From assembly GCF_018687715.1 (NCBI RefSeq), contig NC_056755.1, positions 42,792,501 through 42,856,500 of the forward strand: DNA of 64,000 nt, in the 5' to 3' direction. Made by a program: the position numbers and the translations under genes. The notes beneath the pieces were generated by a model. That model was not told the origin of the DNA. It worked only from the letters and a program-made list of their open reading frames with translations, and made no database searches. Below, one piece after another: positions 46,946-55,258 of the stretch; within the stretch, counting starts at the first letter, position 1; each line of letters opens with the position of its first letter. Source of the DNA: Carya illinoinensis (Eukaryota > Streptophyta > Magnoliopsida > Fagales > Juglandaceae).

Positions 46946-48525
46946 CAGTTTGAAGGATTTCATTCCTTAGCCTTGTTAGAGAAGTTACACTTAACCTAGG
47001 TACAATATCATCCTGAATAGAGCCCAGAAAAAAAAATGAAATGATAAGAGAATAAAAACACAATAGATAAAACAAAGAAAAGATTTCCAAACAAGAATTT
47101 TATATAAATCAAAAGGCTTTGCCTCTTCCAAAATAACATAACTAACATACTTTTAAAAAAGCATTTGCATACTTGCATAACAACAGTGGTAACATAATCA
47201 GAGCATCTTTCAGCAAGTTCTCTTGAGACATAAGGGGGAGTGGCATATCCAACAGTAGAAACAATGTCCGGGTTGAATCTGAGTTCCTTAAGCTGACTTT
47301 CTGTAGAGCATTATTGCTAATAAAGAAGCAGTAGCAACTCCAAGAGAATGACCCACAAGTCTTAACCCATATCTCTGTCAATGAATTATGCTCACTACAA
47401 TGATAGGATAGAAAGAGAAGAATCTAAAAATCTAAAAAATAGATAAAAGATAAATCTTCACCACCTCATATTTCTCCAAGCAGGTCCTAATGGTTCCTAT
47501 CACATGAGTAAGAAACCAACGAGTAGCTTCAGTTGTGCCAAAGTGGGTGGAAACTGCTCCAAATGTCATTTCTTCATCACTCAAAGAAGCAATATCAGTG
47601 ATAAGATTATAGATAGTTTCAGTACCACAGATTCCAAGAATCAAAAGTTTCCTACGGTCATCGGTTGCAATGTGATATCCAGACCTCATCAGATTGGAAT
47701 TTTTTACAAACTTCAGAACATTGTTTTCCCTAATCATGTTGTTCCTTGCAAGATAGACTTGAAGCATTATACTTATAACGACCTCTTGCTAACTCCAGAT
47801 GGTAGATGAGATCTTGGACCTAAATTAAGAAACTTATAACAACCTCTTGCTAACTCCAGATGGTAGATGAGATCTTGCACCTAAATTAAGAAACCATAAC
47901 CTAATAAGAACTTTGGATAATTGAAACAATATTTTTAAATATATATAATCAATAACCTAACAAGGGCATATAATTCACTATTGAAGCGGATGAGATCTGA
48001 ATACCCTTAACATCTTGGAATGGATTTGTGGATGCTTGATGAAGATATATAAGATATTAGCCAATTGTAAGATCACTCACGCTCCAATCCTGTATTCCAA
48101 TCTTACTCTATTGAATGCTTGTAATGATTTCTGCAAGTGATAGACTATCAGGAGGGGCTTTGTTTGTAACTCCATCTCCTGCAAATTTCGATTACCAAAT
48201 AAGTCTCTATCATCACCACAGATTATTTACTGTTAGACGCTTGTTCAAGGATCCAAAGTTTGGCAAGTTGACTCGTATAACATGACTCTGCTAGAGTGCC
48301 ATGATTGATTCATAGGGTAAGCCAAGCATAATACATTAACACAAGTAATTTCATCATATGAACAACACAATTTAATATAAACAGACCTGTTGGTAGAGCC
48401 CACCTACACAATTGAAGGGCTAATTCAAAAGCTTTTCTGAGCCAAGCAGGCTCCAACCTACACTTTCTATTACTCAGATCTTCATTTTCACAACTGTATT
48501 TGCTAAGCCTAGAATCATTACTCAT
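46946..48525 (-). pseudogene. Class 3 lipase-like (alpha/beta-hydrolase) pseudogene
   Basis: Exon-like blocks on the minus strand: 48525-48388 (CRLEPAWLRKAFELALQLCR, start MSNDSRL), about 48185-47946 (NKAPPDSLSLAEIITS, then QASTNPFQDVKGIQIS, then SIVNYMPLLG), about 47893-47464 (SGYHIATDDRRKLLILGI, THFGTTEATRWFLTHV), 47382-47164 (RLVGHSLGVATASLLAIM, the GHSLG nucleophile elbow with the catalytic Ser) and 47014-46946 (DDIVPRLSVTSLTRLRNEI), most with GT/AG borders. Defects: two stops in the second block (after ITSIQ and after LTIG), an extra base after RKSA, and a 61-base duplication damaging the third block. The last expected exons are missing. Known members are predicted acyl hydrolases. I recall Arabidopsis At2g42450 as this family and as a neighbour of LBD16/LBD17. 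Confidence 0.82.
47772..47893. repeat. 61-base tandem duplication inside the lipase pseudogene
   Basis: Units 47772-47832 and 47833-47893 are nearly identical (two differences, ACGACC/ACAACC and TTGGAC/TTGCAC). They include coding sequence and an apparent splice border, so the duplication disrupts this exon start. Confidence 0.92.
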
Positions 48526-50190
48526 TTTGTTGACAACTTTAGACCCCCACAGAAACTACTTTCATGATATCCACTTCTTTGTCTGCTTTCTACTGTTGTG
48601 ACTGAAACTAATTAAGAATGCTATATGCATAATTTTAATACATTCTCTGTCTCTTTAGAATCATTTTAGTGGTCAAAAGACATGATATCAATAAACAAAT
48701 TTTCTAATACAATGAAACAAGGAAAAAAACTCGAAGTTTGGTCCACTCTTGATCCTACACACTGGGTAAAGTCAATTTTTCTCTAAACTTTATATTGAAG
48801 TATAGAAGTGTGACTTTGAGTTGTTAAGTCTATATCAAAAGTAGTCACCTGAGTGAAATAATTTCTATTCTCTTTTATTTGAGCTTGAGAGTGAGTAAAT
48901 GATATAACATAACAGAAATTTAGGCTTTTGTGTCCCCACAAATTACGTGTTTTTGGCACTCACATGTGGAAACCAAAATGGCTTAGTATTTCTTGCAACA
49001 TTATTATTCCTATAAGGTTTTGGACTTCACTACCTATAAATTAGCTCTCATTACTTACAAGTTTTGAGTTTAAAGTTTATCGAGTCTCACTTCAAGTACA
49101 AACAACAAGAGTACTAGTTAATATAACATCTTTGACGCCAAACTCATAGACTTAAGTTTCTGGGTGAAGTTGGGTAGTCAACATATTATATCAAGTGACT
49201 TCTTGGTGTTTATCCTTGCAATAAGTGATCATAGCTAATAATGTTGTGCGGGAAAGTGAATATTGTTGCTCCATATCATATTACATATATCTTTGGCAGT
49301 TGAGTCGAGATAAAATGCATTGAATGGACAAACCCTCAAAGTATATATAAAGGATTCTGAAAAAAGACCCATAGTATAGCGTGAAGTTTGGTAAAAGCTT
49401 CCACTAGGAAATTATGGTCATTGTGGTAGAGGTTCACAAGTGTGGGGGAGATTCAATCTCAAGTCGAGTAAAAACAACCGCAAGGACTGGGGTTTAAGGA
49501 TTTCTTACAATAAGAGTGGACGATTACTATAACATTATCGAACTTGTATAAGCCTGCGCATTTGGAATGAAGCTGCGTATCAAGATACATACGAAGGCAA
49601 GAATAAAAAATTACTCTGACAATTAAAGCAGAAGCAGCAAAGAAAAACCGCAAAAGAACATTGAATTGTTATACAAACTAGAAAATTTATCGCTTTGTTG
49701 TCCTTAAAACCTTCAAGAAAACTCAAAGTACAACAAAAACTAAAAATCCAAGCCCAATAGTTTAAACCATACAGCATGAAGAAAATAAAAACCAGAGCTT
49801 TCAAGGAGAAGTAGCAGTTACGAATACGATGGAAGGTACGCTTTACTGATTGGTAAGCCATTTCTTTGCAGGACGATATGATGCTGGCTTATCCGTACAA
49901 GTACCGGCGGCAAAAGCTCCAATCAAGGAGGGAGCCTATAACATCTTAAATATATCAATTTCCATCACAAGCATAAAAAAAAAAAAAAAAGAATTAAAAT
50001 AATTTTGATGCGATATTTTTATCATGTGTTAAGTTATAGTTTTGCTATATAAATATTTTTTTATATTTTTTATGCATTCCACTTATATGATCAAAATAGT
50101 TATTTTATATTAAAAAAATGACAATCATATTAGTGAAATACGTAAAGAGTACGTAAAAGTAATTACACATAGAATTTTGGTTAAGTTAAG
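48526..50190. other. Spacer with one orphan exon-like stretch
   Basis: Mostly no coding signal. On the minus strand 49935-49843 looks like a last exon: a TATAG acceptor, then 30 codons (APSLIGAFAAGTCTDKPA, then SYRPAKKWLTNQ) and a stop. No upstream exon is recognised and I do not know the protein. A poly(A) run lies at about 49977-49991. Confidence 0.4.
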
Positions 50191-50707
50191 TGTAACACAC
50201 CTCAAATTACTTAAGGAAAAATATACCGAAATTGCTCAAGTCAAGAGGAGCACCTCCGTAGAAAAGAGGAGGAAGAAGATGATAAAGAGAAAGGAAAATA
50301 AGATTTTCATGTACAAGTAAAGTTGCATACTAATATACATATCAATACTGATTCATTCATATTCAAAATTTAAATTAACATTGTTTTTAATAAAATCTAC
50401 TTTTTGACTAATCACATTAAATTGATGTATATATTAGTGCGTAGTTGTGCTTACAACTAGATTTTTCCTTTCATTTAAGTTTTGGATGATGAACTCTAGA
50501 GCCCTTGGCTCATACATAAACAAGATGCTCCCTACATGGCACAGGCTAACAAAACTTAAAGCATACAAAGAAAATAAAACTAAGGGCCTAGGCCCACTAC
50601 TATATTATAGTCCACATAGCATGCTGAATCAAAATAAATGAAGTTGTAAATGAAATTAAACTAGCCCAAGGCCCATGGCCTATGTACTTCATTTGTGGAC
50701 TGTGACA
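50191..50707 (-). repeat. 3' LTR of the gene-capture element
   Basis: 517 bases, including a MITE insertion of about 158 bases (50311-50468) bordered by TTTCAT on both sides. Without it the LTR is about 355 bases, similar to its partner after removal of that copy's insertion. Confidence 0.8.
50311..50468 (+). mobile_element. MITE, family shared with 7216-7368 (copy B)
   Basis: Insertion in the LTR, absent from the other LTR, where AAGATTTTCAT runs straight into TTAAG. TTTCAT flanks it on both sides, a possible target duplication. It aligns with copy A read on the minus strand over its whole length. Confidence 0.7.
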
Positions 50708-50939
50708 AACCATTCCCCATAGAAGCACTTTGTCTACAAGGTGTGGTATCTTTACCCACAATTGTCCAACCACCAGAGTCAAAAATGCAAATTTTCCTTA
50801 TCTCAACAGCCACACTATATTTTTGCAAAACATTTTTTGAGGTCCACTATAGAAAGGGATCATTTGTTGAACACAACAACTAGTACATTTTTATAGTCTC
50901 GTTTCGTTGGTCACCCACCAAATATAGCTATTACAAAGC

Positions 50940-51948
50940 ATGTGGCCTCGATTACCACATGCAAGAACTGTTCCCACTCTAGAGCAGCGATTCTTTCAGT
51001 TGTTGTAGCACCAGCCATTAACTTGCACATGGGAGTTTGATAAGTGTCACTCAATGGTTGATGGAAGTAAAAACTTATTATTAGATGATTCTATAATAGT
51101 CCATCAGGCTTCTCAACAAGCTGAGAAATTAATATTGCAAGTTGTTCATCCACATGGTTCTTTGAGCAGATATTGAGAGTTGAATAAGTATCACCTCCAA
51201 GCCAAAAATAAGCAATGGCCAGCTCTAACTTATTTCTCTTCATTAAAAACATAAGTCTTCTTTAAAACGGTTGTCTTGTCTTTTTCTTCCTGAAATTTCT
51301 GTGCAAGAAAAGTCACAAAAAGTTTATCCTTCTCATCCCTGTTGATTATAAAAAACCAACCAGCTCTTGAAATCTATTCAATGTCTTATATAACAGAGCA
51401 TGGTCCTTGGAATCTTTGATCTTAAGACATTGTAATCTTGTCAGTTTCTCCACCCGCACATGCAATTGTGTTGTATTAGTAAACAAATATCCAACTCCAA
51501 TAGACTGTATTTCTTGTCAAATTGGTTCATTAGGTAGAAAAGAATCAAATAAAATTTCTTAGAAATCAGAGTGGTATGCTCATATAATCAACCTAGAGTC
51601 AACAACCAACTCTTTCACACATGTCAATCTTCCAATCATCTGGAAAAAATGTAACTGTGGAACCCACAACACTATCCAAAACCTCCACCCAAGTTTATCA
51701 AAACTTTCATAGGCTAAAGTTTGTGGAGTACTAAGTTCACTGAGAAGATATGTAGTTCCAACAATTTGAGTTTTCTCTATCTTATAAGCTATAGTTGCCA
51801 ACCAATGCAAGTTCTCAAGAGGCTCAACAAAACCACTAAGCTTAGATTTTCTGGAAGAGGAAGGGAAGATATTATTGGAAGCAAAAGATTTATAATCGGA
51901 AGCAATTTGGGATATGTTGCTCTGAAATTGAGATGATGTTGTGGTCAA
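50940..51948 (-). pseudogene. Rav1/DMXL-like gene fragment inside the LTR element
   Basis: The minus strand reads, with frame changes and stops: NLHWLATIAYKIEKTQ, LAYESFDKLGWRFWIVLW, VKELVVDSRLI, then FTNTTQLHVRVEKLTRLQ, KDSKDHALLYKTLNRFQELV, DEKDKLFVTFLAQKFQEEKD, then LELAIAYFWLGGDTYSTLNI and DEQLAILISQLVEKPDG. The KDxKDxALLY..LNR..L.G and ELAIAYFxLGGD...NxCxKNxxDEQLAL pattern is that of the Rav1 C-terminal domain of RAVE/DMXL (rabconnectin-3) WD40 proteins, regulators of V-ATPase assembly. The block at 52093-52371 (KSLIGHGGFNLANSLFI, VRDQLKCNSGKWKRAY) may be an upstream part of the same gene. At least three frame breaks. I see no introns inside, which would fit an mRNA origin. Confidence 0.72.
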
Positions 51949-52092
51949 ATCTCCACTCCCTTGAAATTTTTTATCAGTTGAATTTTTGAAAAGATTCCTT
52001 TAAAATAATCAAACACGAGGATCTCTAGGATTATACAGCTGGTCCTTGTGGAGATATTTTTCATTTTAACAGTATAATTAGAAGTAAGACAT

Positions 52093-52371
52093 TCAACAAG
52101 ATGACTCCATATATGCACGTTTCCATTTCCCTGAATTACATTTCAGTTGATCCCTTACTATAAACAAACTGTTAGCAAGGTTAAACCCTCCATGTCCAAT
52201 CAACGATTTTGCTAACAAATTTCCAATAATAATTGACTGTCTAGCACAAGTAAAGGCAATGCCACCACACACTGCTAAGACAATAAAAATTGCCAACTTT
52301 GAGTACCCAGGGATCATTGAATTATAATTAGTGAGGGTCTCTCGATGCATTTCATCAAACACATTTGGCAT
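52093..52371 (-). pseudogene. Coding-like block, possibly more of the Rav1-like gene
   Basis: 92 codons open on the minus strand with LAVCGGIAFTCARQS, then IIGNLLAKSLIGHGGF and QLKCNSGKWKRAYMES. Composition and register with the downstream Rav1-like text suggest a host exon and not transposon sequence. I do not recognise it independently; assignment to the same gene is inference. Confidence 0.4.
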
Positions 52372-52487
52372 AAAACTCGTACAACTATGGTTACCTTGAT
52401 TGAGGCAAAATCAGAAGAGAGTGAGTTGGTTCCTCTGTGTGTAGTGACAACATTGTTCTCACATTTTCTAATTTTTCTGCCGAATGT

Positions 52488-52655
52488 GTATCGCTGATCA
52501 AACGCTCAGTGTCAGTGCAAGCCACATAGGATGACGTTGTCCAATTACCCTGGTCATTGGCTATGATCTATTCGTAGTGATGTTGCCAAACACCCATACA
52601 TGAGATTGTTGTCCCCAAGTCAATACCAATCCTCCGGACCCCCACCCTTTGCCAT
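52488..52655 (-). pseudogene. HSP70 5' fragment inside the LTR element
   Basis: The start codon on the minus strand is at 52653-52655 (ATGGCAAAGGGTGG). After a one-base frame change it reads GIDLGTT, then SCMGVWQHHYE, then a stop, then IIANDQGNWTTSSYVA and CTDTERLISDT. This is the highly conserved N-terminus of cytosolic HSP70/HSC70, including the phosphate-binding loop motif GIDLGTT. About 56 codons are present and the match ends well before the usual first intron position near codon 72. The 100 or so bases before the ATG look like a plant HSP70 leader (CT-rich, no frame). Breaks: one frameshift, one stop. Confidence 0.88.
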
Positions 52656-52919
52656 GGCTAAATCACCAAAAAATACTTGTAGAAAATTAAACGAAAACAA
52701 CTAGAATTTGCAATTTGAGAGAAGAAAAATCATAGAGATTCTTGAGAGAACTGATTTGGGTTTTGCTATAACTTGAACCATCTCTTCTAGAAATCCTACG
52801 GGGATAACAAATCCCTTGAGGCAGCAAGATATCCAAGTGGTTTTAGTACTTGGGTTCACATCGATTGAAATGAGAGCGGTGAAGCCATCGTTGCCAAGCT
52901 TCAGTTGAGCACAGAGGTG

Positions 52920-53136
52920 CTAATTCACAAACACTAACTGCTCCACCATGTACTACTGCACCATGGGTAGGGTTTGACACTCCTCGCGTAGTCTTCTAAC
53001 GAAGATGCGTTGTTGGTTGGGCAGGTTTACCTCTATGTCCTAGATTTGAAGCCTCACATTGTCTATGGAATCAGATGACTCAATCTCAAGGGTAGTGGTC
53101 TTCCCAGTTGGGGTTTCTATGAAGATTTGTATGGCT
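52920..53136 (-). pseudogene. Ubiquitin fragment inside the LTR element
   Basis: On the minus strand about 70 codons follow the ubiquitin fold order: [19 protein letters not shown], then [11 protein letters not shown], a stop, DIEVNLPNQQRIF, RRLREECQTLPMVQ, a stop, YMVEQLVF. Compared with ubiquitin, the first strand, the TGKT loop, the SSDTIDNVK helix start and the QQR strand are in place. The C-terminal RGG tail is gone. The initiator Met is Ile and two codons are stops, so it cannot make ubiquitin. It could also derive from another ubiquitin-like domain, but ubiquitin is the best fit. Confidence 0.75.
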
Positions 53137-53393
53137 ATCTATTGTTGTGGGTGTCGAGGAGCAGCAATGCCTTCGGTAGGTGGAAGAGGCTTAGGAGGGA
53201 TACTAATGGCTAGGCCTTTTCCTTTTTATGGTCAGTGTGTAGTTACTGCTAAGGATGACTGACAAAAATGAAGGAAAGAGGAAACAATTTCTGAGAGGTA
53301 AAAAAAAAAAAAAAAAAAAGGAAACAAAAGAAGGAGAGGGACATGTGAGAACTAAGAAAATATTTTTCGATTTCTAAAGGAATTAATGGGAAC

Positions 53394-53650
53394 ATAAGGA
53401 AGAGGAATCTCATCGACATTGACTTTCTCTTTTTCTTCCACCATTGCTACATGTTCTTCTTTCTGCATCGCACAAAGTTAACATTTCAGATAGGTGAAAT
53501 CTTCATTAAAGTTGTTCTTGAAATCTTCAAAGTTGTTCTTGGTATCTTTGAATGTCTGCAGCATAACTTCGTAATGTTGTTGTGTTTATTCAACTAGCTC
53601 CTTGATTTTGAGTAATGCCGAGAGAATTTCATTCATTTTTATAGATTAAA
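53394..53650 (-). pseudogene. Coding-like region next to the primer site (gag-like?)
   Basis: Starts ATGAATGAAATTCTC on the minus strand: MNEILSALLKIKELVE, a stop, TQQHYEVMLQTFKDTKNN, FEDFKNNFNEDFTYLK, a stop, CAMQKEEHVAMVEEKEK. Lys/Glu-rich and helical in character. Its position just after the primer site suggests an old gag N-terminus, but no gag motif is recognisable. Confidence 0.35.
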
Positions 53651-53670
53651 AGCAAAGAGATTGGTGTCTC

Positions 53671-53683
53671 TCTAATACCACTT
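53671..53683 (-). other. Primer binding site of the gene-capture element
   Basis: The minus strand reads TGGTATTAGAGAG shortly after the 5' LTR end GTTACA, complementary over its first 11 bases to initiator-Met tRNA as in the two copia elements. It sets the element's orientation. Confidence 0.75.
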
Positions 53684-54639
53684 TGTAACACACCTCAAAT
53701 TATTTAAGAAAAAATATACTGAAATTGCTTACCTCTATAGAAAAGAGGAAGAGGATGATAAAAAGAAAGGAAAATAAGATTTTCATTTAAGTTTCTGGAT
53801 GATGGACCTTAAAGTCCTTGCTTCGTACATAAACAAAATGTCCCTTACATGGGCCAGGCTAACAAAATTAAAAGCCTGTAAAGAAAATAAAACTAAGGGC
53901 TCAGCCCCATTAGAGCATTCACATTGACTTTTTCAAAGCCATCTTCAAAATTTGATGAAATGTACAAATTTTTCATAAATTTAAAATCTTCCTATCCATA
54001 ATCCTACATTGGATTAGCTATTGGATTTATCAAAATAATAATATAATATTATTTTTTAATAATAATATACTTTTGTTTCAAATTTTGCAATTATATGGAT
54101 ATATATATATATTTGCCTTTTATTAACTTATATGAATATGCAATAAATGCAATAAAGCAGTTAACTTATTAATATACAGTAAATACAATAAAGCATTTGA
54201 TAAATTAAAATGCAGTAAAACAGTTGACGTATAGTATGCAGTAAATGCAGTAAAACATTGAATTAAAATGCAGTAAAATAGCTGACGTATAATATGCAGT
54301 AAATGTAATAAAGCATTTGATGAATTAAAATGCAGTAAAGTAGTTGATGAATTAAAATGTAGTAAAATATTTAGATGATGAATATATAGTAGCTCTTCAT
54401 ATTTGAAGGAAATGGGGCAAATACTGTAAGTCAAAACTTTCTATTATTTAGTTTGACTAATCAAATACAACTCTTTTTTACTCATATTCATAATTTTATA
54501 TATTTAACTTGACTTTTAATGAAGTCAATATCAATGCTCTTAGTTATATTATAATCATGGTGAATCAAAATAAATGAAATAAATAAAATTGAACTGGCCC
54601 AAAACCCATGCCCGTGTACTTCGTTCGTGGCCTTTGACA
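53684..54639 (-). repeat. 5' LTR of the gene-capture element
   Basis: 956 bases, including a 627-base Harbinger-like MITE (53913-54539) with its TTA duplication. Without these the LTR is about 326 bases. Its outer end (GGCCCAAAACCCATGCCC) lies only about 75 bases from the TATA box of the downstream snoRNA gene. Confidence 0.8.
53913..54539. mobile_element. PIF/Harbinger-like MITE with TTA duplication
   Basis: Ends GAGCATTCACATTGACTT and, reversed, GAGCATTGATATTGACTT: 18-base inverted repeats with three mismatches. TTA stands on both sides (53910-53912 and 54540-54542). The interior holds degenerate tandem units around AAATGCAGTAAAACAGTTGA (54130-54370) and no gene. The related GAGCATTGG-type element at 44456 has the same target preference. 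Confidence 0.87.
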
Positions 54640-54712
54640 CGATCAGAGCATCTTATCTTCACGAAACTTTTAAGGGTATTTCTGATATTTCAAAATCCTC
54701 GTACCATCTCTC

Positions 54713-54737
54713 TATAAATACACACCTTCTAGGGTTT
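54713..54737 (+). promoter_or_regulatory. TATA box and telo-box promoter of the snoRNA transcript
   Basis: TATAAATA at 54713-54720 is followed at 54731-54737 by AGGGTTT, the reverse of the telo-box core AAACCCT, in the region where transcription should begin. TATA plus telo box, often with GGCCCA site II elements nearby (one is at about 54596), is the known promoter style of plant snoRNA and ribosomal protein genes. Confidence 0.6.
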
Positions 54738-55011
54738 CAGTTCCAACCACAGCCGCTTCTAGGCGTGCTGCCAGGCGCCAATGAAGACTCTTTGATAGTT
54801 CATCCGTCTGTTAATACTCTAACCCTCCGGTAACAGGATCTCTTAACAATCACATTTTCTTCCTCGCCGTTTATGGGTGATTCCCATTCAGATTTTACTT
54901 CGGTTAACGACAACGTTCCTTTGTGTTTATTATAGCACATATATTTGATGATTATATGTTTAAATTTGTTTTCTTTTTGAGATGGTATTTGTAAATTTTG
55001 AAACTGCTGGT

Positions 55012-55110
55012 GGGGAATGAGATGATGATTATAGTTTTGACGTTTCCCTATTGGTTTGATTGCCGATATGATGGCGTCCATCTTGTATTAGCTCTAGCCG
55101 ATCGTTCTCC
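55012..55110 (+). ncRNA. Box C/D snoRNA, copy 1 (18S rRNA guide, altered D box)
   Basis: Terminal stem GGGGAATGA (55012-55020) with TCGTTCTCC (55102-55110), including G-U pairs. C box ATGATGA at 55022-55028, C'-like ATGATGG at about 55069. The guide GTATTAGCTCTAG (55085-55097) is complementary to the conserved 18S rRNA stretch CTAGAGCTAATAC. The D box position reads CCGA instead of CTGA. By the fifth-base rule the target is the A of TAGAGC, the residue methylated under human U44 guidance (A166). It shares GTTTCCCTATTGGTTTGATT with copy 2. The altered D box may weaken this copy. Confidence 0.7.
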
Positions 55111-55258
55111 TCCTATTGATATCATTCTTATTCAGTAGATCCCTTTAGAAGAATTTTTTGCACTCGAAATGAATGTCTTTTTGTGTGTATTTGTTTACTC
55201 TGTCTTCTGAAAGATTTTATATTTCCTATATTTTTGGGGTTTTGGTTTGCTGATCTTG

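Larger units (their letters stand above)
50191..54639 (-). mobile_element. Non-autonomous LTR element carrying host gene fragments
   Basis: Direct repeats at 50191-50707 and 53684-54639 match in blocks: TGTAACACACCTCAAATTA, GGAAAATAAGATTTTCAT, GGCTAACAAAA, AAATAAAACTAAGGGC, GAATCAAAATAAATGAA and TGTACTTC. Differences in length are explained by separate MITE insertions in each LTR. The ends are TG..CA. The primer site TGGTATTAGAGAG (minus strand) adjoins the right LTR, so the element reads leftwards. A purine-rich GGGGAATGG adjoins the left LTR. The interior (50708-53683) has no integrase or reverse transcriptase that I can see. It carries degraded ubiquitin, HSP70 and Rav1-like segments, all in the element's sense. 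No matching target duplication was found (TTAAG left, CGATC right). Confidence 0.82.

Noticed and set aside
53059..53262. 67-codon plus-strand frame within the gene-capture element
   Set aside because: It is antisense to the ubiquitin-like fragment, which explains its openness.
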